DNA of 64,000 nucleotides. Origin: an uncultured Bacteroidales bacterium (GTDB lineage Bacteria > Bacteroidota > Bacteroidia > Bacteroidales > FEN-979). Below are positions 27,448 through 35,748 of the stretch, one piece after another (the first letter of the stretch is position 1; each line of letters begins with the position of its first letter). Under the pieces are notes generated by a model that saw nothing but the letters and a program-made list of their open reading frames with translations, searched no databases and had not been told where the DNA came from. Position numbers and translations under genes: made by a program. The DNA lies in NCBI GenBank assembly GCA_903945175.1, contig CAJAUM010000121.1, forward strand, positions 96,282-160,281, in the 5' to 3' direction.

Positions 27448-29847
27448 ATGTCCCAGTTAATTGTAAGAGAAAAACGTACAACCATTGGTCATCTGGCGCT
27501 TGCCTTCCTTTTGACGGTATTTTGCGGAGTACCCTGGAGGACGATAGCGCAGGAGAAAACCGTAACCTATTATGCTGATCCGGCATCGGTACCACCCGAT
27601 ATGCCCATTGCCATCAAGCATCTGACCGCCCATGTCAGCTTTCAGCCTGAACAGAACAAGGTCATCGGAACCGCTGAATTCTCCTTTATCCCAAACTGGT
27701 ATCAAACCGATTCCATTGTGTTCTATCTCCCTGACGCCCATGTGTTTTCTGTGAAGATAAACAATGAGCCGGTGAATTACCATCAAACAGGGAGCAACCT
27801 GATAATCAATCCAGATTCTGATTCACAACAATCGTTACCTGTCACGCGTCACGCGTCACGCGTCACCTCAGATACGTCACGCGTCATGTCAGATACGTCA
27901 CGCATCCTGATCAATTACACCGCCACCCCCCTTGCCGGCCCGATCTACTTTATCGGCTGGACTCCAGGCGAGGCAGGCAAACGCAAGCAGATTTGGGCGC
28001 ACCGTCCGCATGGCTGGCTTCCTTACATGGATGGCCGCATCACGGTGGACATGTTTATCACCTTCGATAGCAGATACAAGGTGTTTTCAAATGGTGAGCG
28101 GCTGGACATTGCGGAGAATCCTGACGGAACAAGAACCTGGCATTATGCCATGAAAAAGGATCATCCGTTTTTCTCCACGGCCCTGGTGATTGGCGATTAT
28201 GACTTTCACAGCAGCGAGACTTCACAGGGGGTGCCGCTCGAATACTGGTTTTATAGCGAAATGGCCGACCGGGTTGCCACAACCTATAAATATACCGAGC
28301 AGATGTTCGATTTTTTTGAGAAGGAGATGGGCGTTCCCTATCCCTATCCGGTGTACCGCGAAGCGCCGGTGATCGATTACATGTATGGGGCCATGGAGAC
28401 CACCACCAGTACCGTGTTTGGCGATTATATGCAAATTGATCCGCGGGCCTGGTGGCAGCGCAATTATGTGAATGTAAATGCCCATGAACTCGCCCACCAA
28501 TGGTTTGGAAATTATGTGGCCCACTTTGTCAACCGCGACGTATGGCTCACCGAGAGTTTTGGAACCTATTATGCCAAGATGTTTGAAAAGAGTATCTATG
28601 GGGAGGATTATTACCAGAATCTCCGCAATGAGGAGATGCTCCTGACCTTTGATGCGGCATCAAAAAACAGTTACCCGGTTGGAGGGTCGCAGGGCGGCGT
28701 ACAGCGGATTTACCAGAAAGGTTCACTGGTATTGGATATGCTTCGGGATGTGATGGGCCCGCAGGAATTTAGGGATGCGATCAGGCGCTATCTGGAGCAA
28801 TATGGATTCAGCTATGCCGAAACCAGCGATTTCTTCCGTTGTGTTTATGATGCGACAGGCAAATCCTACCATTGGTTTTTCGATCAATGGATTTTAAGGG
28901 GAGGCGAACCGGAGTACAAACTATCAGATACGGTTGTCACCGATTCTCTCGGGAACCTCTCCACACTTTGTAAAGTCTGGCAGGTTCAGGAGGTGAATGA
29001 ATTGAAAGGCCTGTTTAAAATGCCCATCGTTTTTATGGTGTATTACAAGGATGGGTCCTGCGACAGTGTGAAGGCATGGATTGAAAGAGCCTACACCGAG
29101 GTCAGGATCCCCAACCCGGGGAAGAGGCCGGTTGAATTTGTTTTGTTCGATCCCAGCCGGAAAATCCTGAAAAAGGCCACCTTCGACCGAACCTTTGACC
29201 AGCTTGCCGCCCAGGCAGTGAAGGCAAAAAACATGATTGACCGGTATGATGCCTGGCTGGCCTTGCGTCCGATCGCGGTCGATCGAAAAGTAAAGCTCCT
29301 GATCCCGGCATTTCACAAGGAAAGTTTTTGGCTGATCAGGTCAGAAATTCTCGGGCAATTGGCCGCAGATCATTCGCCGGAGGTCATTGAGCTTTTCAGG
29401 CAGGCGCTGCATGACAAAGACGCCAATGTCCGCAAAGCCGCGCTGAAAAATCTGAATCCCCTGCCCGATCTGTTGCAATCGACGGCAGAGGGCATGCTGT
29501 ATGATTCGAGTTACCTCAATGTGGAGCTGGCGCTTGGCGCACTGTGTAGCTCATTTCCCAAATTCACCGATCAGTATCTTGAACTGACCGTTGGAATGGA
29601 GGGGTGGCGTGGAAAAAATATCCGGATGAAATGGCTCGAAGTGGCGATCAACAGCGGGAAAAATCAATGTATGCCCGAATTGATCAAATATTGTGGTCCA
29701 AAATTCGAATTCGAAACACGGATGAACGCGTTCAACCTGCTTGGGAAGCTGAAATACATGGATGATGAGACGCGGGGCTACGCTGAAGCAGCCAGTAAAC
29801 ACTGGAACAATAAGTTAAGTGGTGCGGCGAAGGAATACCTGAAATGA
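27448..29847 (+). CDS. M1 family metallopeptidase (aminopeptidase N-like), exported
   Basis: A 799-residue zinc aminopeptidase with a signal peptide (to about residue 35, ending RTIAQ). The exopeptidase motif GAMETTTST precedes the zinc site H346-E347-x2-H350 with third ligand E369 (WLTESF). The N-terminal beta domain and a C-terminal HEAT-like helical region are recognisable. Residues 132-152 ([21 protein letters not shown], given as landmark; 21 residues, so key parts only are VTRH and two SDTSR) are encoded exactly by a 63-base heptamer array in the N-terminal beta domain. The gene ends at a second, different heptamer array that leads into the MFS gene. Confidence 0.94.
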   Translation: MSQLIVREKRTTIGHLALAFLLTVFCGVPWRTIAQEKTVTYYADPASVPPDMPIAIKHLTAHVSFQPEQNKVIGTAEFSFIPNWYQTDSIVFYLPDAHVFSVKINNEPVNYHQTGSNLIINPDSDSQQSLPVTRHASRVTSDTSRVMSDTSRILINYTATPLAGPIYFIGWTPGEAGKRKQIWAHRPHGWLPYMDGRITVDMFITFDSRYKVFSNGERLDIAENPDGTRTWHYAMKKDHPFFSTALVIGDYDFHSSETSQGVPLEYWFYSEMADRVATTYKYTEQMFDFFEKEMGVPYPYPVYREAPVIDYMYGAMETTTSTVFGDYMQIDPRAWWQRNYVNVNAHELAHQWFGNYVAHFVNRDVWLTESFGTYYAKMFEKSIYGEDYYQNLRNEEMLLTFDAASKNSYPVGGSQGGVQRIYQKGSLVLDMLRDVMGPQEFRDAIRRYLEQYGFSYAETSDFFRCVYDATGKSYHWFFDQWILRGGEPEYKLSDTVVTDSLGNLSTLCKVWQVQEVNELKGLFKMPIVFMVYYKDGSCDSVKAWIERAYTEVRIPNPGKRPVEFVLFDPSRKILKKATFDRTFDQLAAQAVKAKNMIDRYDAWLALRPIAVDRKVKLLIPAFHKESFWLIRSEILGQLAADHSPEVIELFRQALHDKDANVRKAALKNLNPLPDLLQSTAEGMLYDSSYLNVELALGALCSSFPKFTDQYLELTVGMEGWRGKNIRMKWLEVAINSGKNQCMPELIKYCGPKFEFETRMNAFNLLGKLKYMDDETRGYAEAASKHWNNKLSGAAKEYLK
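27841..27903 (+). repeat. in-frame GTCACGC heptamer array inside the M1 peptidase gene
   Basis: Nine consecutive heptamers: three GTCACGC, GTCACCT, CAGATAC, GTCACGC, GTCATGT, CAGATAC, GTCACGC. A 21-base higher-order period (GTCACGC-GTCAyst-CAGATAC type) is visible. Total 63 bases, divisible by 3, so the frame is kept. Read on this strand the units contain no stop in any frame. The reverse complement, GCGTGAC, is the unit of the obgE/PAP2 array. Confidence 0.95.
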
Positions 29848-29848
29848 A

Positions 29849-29869
29849 TGACCAATGACCAATGACCAA
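29849..29869 (+). repeat. TGACCAA heptamer array at the M1 peptidase / MFS junction
   Basis: Three perfect tandem copies of TGACCAA begin one base after the M1 stop codon (29845-29847). The MFS ATG at 29862 is inside the array. The same unit in reverse complement forms seven copies at 41198-41246. Confidence 0.95.
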
Positions 29870-31091
29870 TATGACGGGTAAGCAAAAAATTTTGACGCGC
29901 ACGGTTCTGCTGGTCTCTTTCGTGAGTCTCTTTACGGATGTAGCCAGTGAGATGCTCTATCCGATCATGCCGGTTTACCTTAAATCCATTGGCTTTTCAG
30001 TATTGCTGATTGGCATTTTGGAAGGTTTTGCAGAAGCAATAGCCGGCGTAAGCAAGGGATATTTTGGGAATTTGTCGGATGTCACCATGAAACGGGTGCC
30101 CTTTGTGCGTGCCGGTTATGCCCTCAGCGCCCTCTCCAAACCCATGATGGCCCTTTTCGTTTTTCCTGCCTGGATATTTTTGGCCCGCACCCTCGACCGG
30201 TTTGGCAAAGGCATCCGCACCAGCGCACGCGATGCCATGCTCAGCGCCGAAACAACCAAAGAGCACAAAGGAAAGGTGTTTGGATTTCACCGGTCGATGG
30301 ATACCCTCGGAGCTGCCATCGGCCCCATCCTTGCCTTAATCTTCCTGTACTTTTATCCCGGTCAGTATAGATGGATGTTCTTCATCGCCTTCTTTCCGGG
30401 ATTGATCGCCATCGGGCTGACTTTTTTTTTAAAAGATAAGGGAGCAGTACTAAATGGTGAAAAGGTAACAGGGTTACAGGGTGACAAGGCGACGGGGGTT
30501 GGTTTTTTTTCGTATCTCACATATTGGAAAAAGGCATCGCCCACCTTCCGGTACCTGGTGGTGGGGCTGCTTGTGTTTACGCTTTTTAACAGCTCCGATG
30601 CCTTTTTGCTCCTGGCTTTGAAGGAGCAAAACCTGTCTGATACCATGATGATCGGGGTTTACATATTTTACAACCTGGTATATGCCCTGTTTTCCTACCC
30701 CATTGGCGCCCTGGCAGATAAAATTGGTTTAAAAACCATGCTGATTATGGGGTTGCTTTTGTTCTCAGTCGTTTATACCTGCATGGGATTTGCCAATTCG
30801 ATGCTTCTTTTCGGCATTTTGTTTTTTATGTATGGAATTTATGCCGCTGCCACCGAAGGAATATCCAAGGCGCTGTTATCGAATCTGGCTCACCACTCGG
30901 AAACCGCTACGGCCATAGGTTTTTATAACAGTGCAGCCAGTATTTGTGCACTGCTCTCCAGCAGCCTGGCCGGCGTTCTCTGGTTTGCCATCGGCCCCCG
31001 CGCGATGTTCATGATTTCCGGCATCGGCGTGTTCACCGTAGTCTGCTACCTGATTTTGGTCTTCCGCTTGAACAGGCTGAAGTTACAATAG
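29862..31091 (+). CDS. MFS transporter
   Basis: A 409-residue major facilitator with 12 predicted helices. The loop 2-3 motif appears as GNLSDVTMKRVPFVRAG, with a related GALADKIGLKT in the second half; RFGKGIRTSARDAM is typical of a group of uncharacterised MFS proteins found beside metal- or drug-related genes, but the substrate cannot be told. Start is uncertain: ATG 29862 lies in the TGACCAA array and ATG 29871 is in frame three codons later. The central cytoplasmic loop (about residues 199-212) is encoded by an 8-base repeat array. Confidence 0.9.
   Translation: MTNMTGKQKILTRTVLLVSFVSLFTDVASEMLYPIMPVYLKSIGFSVLLIGILEGFAEAIAGVSKGYFGNLSDVTMKRVPFVRAGYALSALSKPMMALFVFPAWIFLARTLDRFGKGIRTSARDAMLSAETTKEHKGKVFGFHRSMDTLGAAIGPILALIFLYFYPGQYRWMFFIAFFPGLIAIGLTFFLKDKGAVLNGEKVTGLQGDKATGVGFFSYLTYWKKASPTFRYLVVGLLVFTLFNSSDAFLLLALKEQNLSDTMMIGVYIFYNLVYALFSYPIGALADKIGLKTMLIMGLLLFSVVYTCMGFANSMLLFGILFFMYGIYAAATEGISKALLSNLAHHSETATAIGFYNSAASICALLSSSLAGVLWFAIGPRAMFMISGIGVFTVVCYLILVFRLNRLKLQ
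30457..30496 (+). repeat. octamer array (GTnACArG) in the MFS central loop
   Basis: Five consecutive octamers: GTGAAAAG, GTAACAGG, GTTACAGG, GTGACAAG, GCGACGGG. In the reading frame the third unit gives GGG TTA CAG; the plain unit GTAACAGG at that phase would have read TAA, a stop. Three units make 24 bases, so frame returns every third unit. Confidence 0.85.
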
Positions 31092-31146
31092 CCCTCCGGA
31101 AAAGAATTTTCAGCGTTTCATACTCCTGCCATCCAAATGGGTACAA

Positions 31147-31179
31147 AAAAATCCCCGGCATTGCTGCACGGGGATTTTT
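31147..31179. terminator. bidirectional intrinsic terminator
   Basis: An 11-bp perfect stem, AAAAATCCCCG and CGGGGATTTTT, with an 11-base loop. T-tracts are present in both readings. It stands between the converging MFS gene (ends 31091) and the LruC lipoprotein gene (ends 31202). Confidence 0.88.
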
Positions 31180-31201
31180 AACCCACTGAAAACAAAAGGT
31201 T

Positions 31202-34200
31202 TTATGGTTGAGGTATCACGTAAATCTTTGTGGCGTCTCTGTATCCTGTTTTATTCATATACCAATCCGGATAATCAACTCCCGAAGACTGCGCCCAGGC
31301 GGCAAACTTCAGATGCACTGTTAAGATATCCGCCAGTTCGATGGGATAATTGAAGTTAACAGGGGTTTCAATTCCCCAGGGCAGACCGGTTGTTGACCGG
31401 TAATAAAATCCTTTTGCAGGATCCGAAGCATCGAGCCATGTTCCGAAAAGGGCATTGTCTACAAGCTCCGTCGGGTGGTTATCTTTCAGGTGAACCTCAT
31501 GTCCGCGAACCTGATCAACAAAAATGAAGGGGTTGTAAGGAGGTGCTCCGATGGAAGCCTGCGGTGTGCCAAAGTGGGTAGTAACGGTTTGCACAGTCGT
31601 TTGAACATACTTTCCGCCAACAATGGTGTTCGCCAAACCCCCTTCCATAATGGGGTTGATGTTGTCGATGGGAATGATGACCGTTTGGTTGGTATGGCCT
31701 GCTTCAAATCCTTTGGGATCAATCGATACGGCATTCCCAAGTTTGATACAACCCAAAACACTTTCAACAGTTCCAGGTTCAGCATCGAAGACAAGTCCAA
31801 AACCATTGTCTAGGGAGGCGCCATCGGCCATGATCTGGTATTTTAATATCACATCCACCATTTTATTCTGGGCATTGGTAACCATCTTGTAATTCAGGTT
31901 TACCACGAAGTCGTTGAAGTCGTAATCGCCCTTACCAGGCCACAAATCTTCGAAGGCCACGCTCACATATTCAACCTCATTGGGATAATAGGAGTTGAAG
32001 GCGCGCGTTGGATCTGTTGGATATGCATCAATGTTGTCGGGGATTAAGTCACCGTCGGTATCCGTTCCGCTGCTTTCAGAAATCGTAAGCTCCAGCGTTT
32101 TGTCATCATGGTTCACACTGTTTGTGGCGGTCATCGGAATATTGAACGTGCCGAAAACAGTTGGAATTCCACTGATCACGCCTCCGCTAAATCCCAGCCC
32201 GGCCGGAAGGCTCGCTACATCAATGCTGAAGGTTATCGGTTGTGAACCGGAGGCTTCAATATTGTAAGTGAATGGGATATTCTTCACGCCATTGGCAGTC
32301 AACGAACTCGTGATCACCGGAGGCTGTAAACCTTCGACAATGGTGATGACCAGTGTTTTGTTGTCACTCCCATATTCGTTGGTTGCTATTAACAGCACAC
32401 TTTTTTCACCACTGCTGGTTGGAGTGCCGTTAATGGTTTGATTCACAGGGTTAAAGGTTAATCCGTCAGGTAAATTTGAAGCAGTATAGGTGATCTCTGG
32501 TGACCCCGATGCCGTTACCGTATAGGTCGTAAACTGAACGTTTCTGGTCCCCGATGCCGTGAGTGGATTATTTGTTATTGTTGGAGGAGTTCCTACCGTC
32601 AATACCAATACTGCATGGGTTGTTCCACCTGCATTGGTAGCGTATAAGTCGATATTATAAGTGTTTGCTGATGTTGGGCTTCCTGAAATGAGCTGAGTAG
32701 CAGGATCCCATGTTAGTCCGGCTGGTAAATTAGCTACATTGTAGGTTATAGGTCCTGCGCCACTGGCCGTTAAGGTATAATTGAATGACTGGTTAACCGT
32801 GGCTGAAGCTGTCAGCGTACTGGTAATCACCGGGGCAGCCGTTGGCTCTGTAATAATGATTACCAGAGTCTTATTATCAGTTCCCATAAAGTTTGTAGCA
32901 GTCAATGGGACATTGAAGGTACCAACTGAAGTTGGAGTTCCGCTGATGGTATGTGTTGAGGCATTATAAGATAATCCGGCAGGAATATTTGCAGCAGTGT
33001 AAGAAATGGTCGGAGTCCCTTCCGCAGTAATCACATAAGGGGTCATTGTCTGATTTTTAACACCTCCGATTTGAAGGGAGCTGGTTATGGTGGGCGCAAC
33101 ATTAACTGCGCATGAAGGCGCAGTAACAGTATAAGCATGGTAGGTAACCTTTACCGGCTCTTTGTATCCGGAGTTTGGGCTGATGTGATTGCCATCTTTT
33201 ACCCATAAATCGACATATCCGCTGATGTTGGAACCACCGGATGTTTGACTGTCTTCGGTGGAAGTTATTTGTGACTTGGATCCGGATGCGCTTGGTCCAG
33301 CTATGTAGCCTTCAACTTTAAATGATTTGGTATCAATTAAGCTATTGTTGCCAAGGGTTGCTTTTTTGCTGTCGGACCCGGTGAGATCAGCTTCACCTTT
33401 AACGTACACGTAGCCATTGTTGGTAAAAGCGCCCGATTGTTTAAAATTTAAATCTTCGGATGTGGTGGATTTACAATTACTATTTACGATGAACTGGCAG
33501 TTGTTTACCAGCGATCCATCCGAATTGATTTCGAAGTCTTGCGAGGTGGTAAATGTGCCATCATTGATGATCGAACCATGATCTATTAGTTTAATGGTTG
33601 ATACCACGGTGCCCCAGTTGTGCAGGGATCCTTCAATCTGACATGTTTGTTCGCCATTGTTACTGCCTGTAAAGTTCAGGGTACCGTAGTTTTCGACCGT
33701 ATAGTCAAGATTGAATTTCGGCAAGGTGAGCGTTCCGCCGGGGTTAACAATAAGGGTTTGGTTACTTCCTGAACTTTTATATTGCTTTGTAATGGTAGCT
33801 GAACCACTTACACTTAAAATTCCGCCTGATTTAATTTCAAGTTCTTTAATCGTGACCGATGTGCCGGCAGCGACACACCATGTTTTCCCGCTGGGAATGG
33901 TTAAGTCACCATTATGACCGTTCGCAAGCGTATTGTCACATCCTGCATAAGCCTCTTTGTTGGACTGACTTCCGGCGAAATTGAATTGGATCGTCGTTCC
34001 GGTTACCGGAACTGCTACATATTCATTGGCTCCAATGGATGATAATTTAGCCACGTACACCTCTTTCAGGCGGGAGGCAATACGGACAGGCAGGTTGAAC
34101 AAACCGTCCTGATTTGCTGCACCGGTCAGGATCAACTTTCCGCCATTGTTTGGGTGAGCATCGTAAATCTGAATAATCTCGACTCCGGAGGCCTTGTTGT

Positions 34201-34387
34201 TGGAGAGTTGAATGGAGGTTCCCAGATTGGAGAAGTTCTCAAATTTAAACGCGGGATCGATCTTCAATTCCGTAAATTTTGTTGGAATGACCGTAGGGTC
34301 ATCCGAAATCTTTTTCTGACAACCAGTCTGAAATAAAAGGGATCCGGAGATCAGCAACATCAAGGTGATCGTTAGTATTCGTTTCAT
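31202..34387 (-). CDS. LruC domain lipoprotein with four Ig-like (He_PIG) repeats
   Basis: A 1061-residue surface lipoprotein. The lipobox is LFQTGC near residue 23. Residues about 140-420 are an Asn/Gly/Ser-rich beta-solenoid-like region (SGKTWCVAAGTSV, SGGILSVSGSAT). Four tandem putative-Ig repeats of about 80-90 residues follow (starts near 430, 517, 599 and 687), each with PxITSxL, an AxxLPAGL-type strand, a SGTPTS turn and NKTLVI-type ends. A short acidic stretch DTDGDLIPDNIDAYP resembling thrombospondin type 3 calcium repeats leads into the C-terminal LruC domain (about 800-1061; PGKGDYDFNDFVVNLNY). Function unknown; adhesion or surface binding is inferred. Confidence 0.88.
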   Translation of the reverse strand: MKRILTITLMLLISGSLLFQTGCQKKISDDPTVIPTKFTELKIDPAFKFENFSNLGTSIQLSNNKASGVEIIQIYDAHPNNGGKLILTGAANQDGLFNLPVRIASRLKEVYVAKLSSIGANEYVAVPVTGTTIQFNFAGSQSNKEAYAGCDNTLANGHNGDLTIPSGKTWCVAAGTSVTIKELEIKSGGILSVSGSATITKQYKSSGSNQTLIVNPGGTLTLPKFNLDYTVENYGTLNFTGSNNGEQTCQIEGSLHNWGTVVSTIKLIDHGSIINDGTFTTSQDFEINSDGSLVNNCQFIVNSNCKSTTSEDLNFKQSGAFTNNGYVYVKGEADLTGSDSKKATLGNNSLIDTKSFKVEGYIAGPSASGSKSQITSTEDSQTSGGSNISGYVDLWVKDGNHISPNSGYKEPVKVTYHAYTVTAPSCAVNVAPTITSSLQIGGVKNQTMTPYVITAEGTPTISYTAANIPAGLSYNASTHTISGTPTSVGTFNVPLTATNFMGTDNKTLVIIITEPTAAPVITSTLTASATVNQSFNYTLTASGAGPITYNVANLPAGLTWDPATQLISGSPTSANTYNIDLYATNAGGTTHAVLVLTVGTPPTITNNPLTASGTRNVQFTTYTVTASGSPEITYTASNLPDGLTFNPVNQTINGTPTSSGEKSVLLIATNEYGSDNKTLVITIVEGLQPPVITSSLTANGVKNIPFTYNIEASGSQPITFSIDVASLPAGLGFSGGVISGIPTVFGTFNIPMTATNSVNHDDKTLELTISESSGTDTDGDLIPDNIDAYPTDPTRAFNSYYPNEVEYVSVAFEDLWPGKGDYDFNDFVVNLNYKMVTNAQNKMVDVILKYQIMADGASLDNGFGLVFDAEPGTVESVLGCIKLGNAVSIDPKGFEAGHTNQTVIIPIDNINPIMEGGLANTIVGGKYVQTTVQTVTTHFGTPQASIGAPPYNPFIFVDQVRGHEVHLKDNHPTELVDNALFGTWLDASDPAKGFYYRSTTGLPWGIETPVNFNYPIELADILTVHLKFAAWAQSSGVDYPDWYMNKTGYRDATKIYVIPQP

Positions 34388-34427
34388 AACGTATAATTAT
34401 TAGGAATAATAAAAACATGTAACATGC

Positions 34428-34458
34428 AAAAATATGTAATCTAAATTAGGATGTCAAG
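34428..34458 (-). promoter_or_regulatory. promoter of the LruC lipoprotein gene
   Basis: On the minus strand a -7 box TATTTTTG (34428-34435) is preceded at 19 bases by CTTG (34455-34458), close to the Bacteroidota -33 TTTG. The box is about 41 bases upstream of the start codon. This is the best-spaced such promoter in the window apart from that of the 54.7 kb lipoprotein. Confidence 0.55.
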
Positions 34459-34582
34459 CGGAAATAAGTAAACGTCGGTTAATTCTTCAGTATTGTAGTG
34501 TTTTACCCGGATAAATGACATGTTAGCATGTTCGAAAAAAACCCGGATAATTGTCCGCCGGAACATACTATGAAATTATCGC

Positions 34583-34590
34583 TAACTTTG
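34583..34590 (+). promoter_or_regulatory. candidate -7 promoter box for mnmA
   Basis: TAACTTTG matches TAnnTTTG. Transcription would start near 34597, which would make the in-frame TTG 34601 nearly leaderless, so TTG 34625 is preferred as mnmA start. Confidence 0.42.
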
Positions 34591-34624
34591 CATCCGTTTA
34601 TTGTTTTTATCAATCATTCAAAAC

Positions 34625-35713
34625 TTGACAACAAATTCAACCGTCATTGTTGGTTTGAGCGGCGGCGTTGATTCGTCGGTGGCAGCTTATTTGCTGAAAC
34701 AGCAGGGTTACCGGGTGATCGGGGTTACCATGGCCATCTGGGATGGTCAGTATAAATCGACCGGCAAGCATGCCTGCTATGGCTCCGATGAAGCGGAGGA
34801 GATCGGCGAAGCCAGGGAGGTGGCTAATAAACTGGATATTCCCTATCATGTGTTCAACTGCTCGGCTGAATATAAGCAGGCCGTACTCGATTATTTTAAG
34901 TCAGAATACCTGGCCGGTCGAACGCCGAATCCATGCATCCAATGCAACCAGCTGATCAAATTCGGGATGCTCCCCCTGATGGCAAAAAAGTCGGGAATCG
35001 CCTATGATTACTTTGCTACCGGACATTACGCCCGCGTGGAGTACAGTGAAAAGTACCAGCGGTATGTTTTGAAAAAGGCCGCTGATCTTAAAAAGGACCA
35101 AACCTATTTTATCCACCGGTTGTCGCAGGAACAGCTGCGTCAGGTTTTGTTTCCCATCGGAGGGTATAACAAGCCTGAAATCAAGGCGCTGGCGCGGGAG
35201 GTGGGGCTTACAGTCAATGACATTGAAGAGAGCCAGGATTTTTATGCCGGGGATTACAAGGATTTGCTGGAGGTTGATGAAAATCCGGGGAATATTGTCG
35301 ACGCGAACGGCAAGGTGCTTGGTCATCACAAGGGCATCTGGAATTATACCATCGGTCAGCGGAAGGGTCTCGGGATTGCCCATTCTGAACCACTTTATGT
35401 CGTTGGACTGAATAAGGAGGAAAACACAGTGATTGTCGGGATACGTAACGAAACCTACCATGCCTCTTTCATTGTGAATGATCTCAATTGGGTTGCATTG
35501 GCCCGGCTTGAGAAACCGATGGACTGCACCGCAAAAATCCGCTCGGCTCAGATGGAACGCGAAGCACACATCGAGCCATTGGAAAATGGCGATGTGCAGG
35601 TCACCTTTTTCCATCCGAACGATGCCATCTCCCCCGGTCAGTCTGCCGTGTTTTATGAGGAGGATGTGGTGCTTGGGGGAGGGATTATTAAGGAGTTGGC
35701 TTTTTTAAAGTAA
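34625..35713 (+). CDS. mnmA: tRNA-specific 2-thiouridylase (MnmA family, variant lacking the second catalytic Cys)
   Basis: Thiolates U34 of tRNAs for Lys, Glu and Gln. From TTG 34625 it has 362 residues; there is no upstream ATG in frame. The PP-loop is GLSGGVDSSVAAY, and the first cysteine pair is in TPNPCIQCNQLIKF. The usual ICFIG segment with the persulfide-forming Cys is replaced by ESQDFYAGDYKDLL, with no Cys. A further Cys occurs in GKHACYGSDEAEE. The C-terminal beta-barrel with FYEEDVVLGGGII is normal. The protein may use different sulfur chemistry from the E. coli enzyme. The stop TAA is inside an AAAGTAAC repeat. Confidence 0.88.
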   Translation: MTTNSTVIVGLSGGVDSSVAAYLLKQQGYRVIGVTMAIWDGQYKSTGKHACYGSDEAEEIGEAREVANKLDIPYHVFNCSAEYKQAVLDYFKSEYLAGRTPNPCIQCNQLIKFGMLPLMAKKSGIAYDYFATGHYARVEYSEKYQRYVLKKAADLKKDQTYFIHRLSQEQLRQVLFPIGGYNKPEIKALAREVGLTVNDIEESQDFYAGDYKDLLEVDENPGNIVDANGKVLGHHKGIWNYTIGQRKGLGIAHSEPLYVVGLNKEENTVIVGIRNETYHASFIVNDLNWVALARLEKPMDCTAKIRSAQMEREAHIEPLENGDVQVTFFHPNDAISPGQSAVFYEEDVVLGGGIIKELAFLK

Positions 35714-35722
35714 CAAAGTAAC
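35707..35722 (+). repeat. AAAGTAAC octamer pair at the mnmA stop
   Basis: Two perfect tandem AAAGTAAC units, followed by a decayed one (AGCGTAAT, 35723-35730). The mnmA stop TAA (35711-35713) is part of the first unit. Only two clean copies, so the array status is weaker than for the heptamers. Confidence 0.6.
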
Positions 35723-35748
35723 AGCGTAATTTATTTTTCCACTTCGAT

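Noticed and set aside
34901..35614. A 237-codon open frame on the minus strand over mnmA
   Set aside because: Antisense shadow of mnmA, no recognisable protein features.
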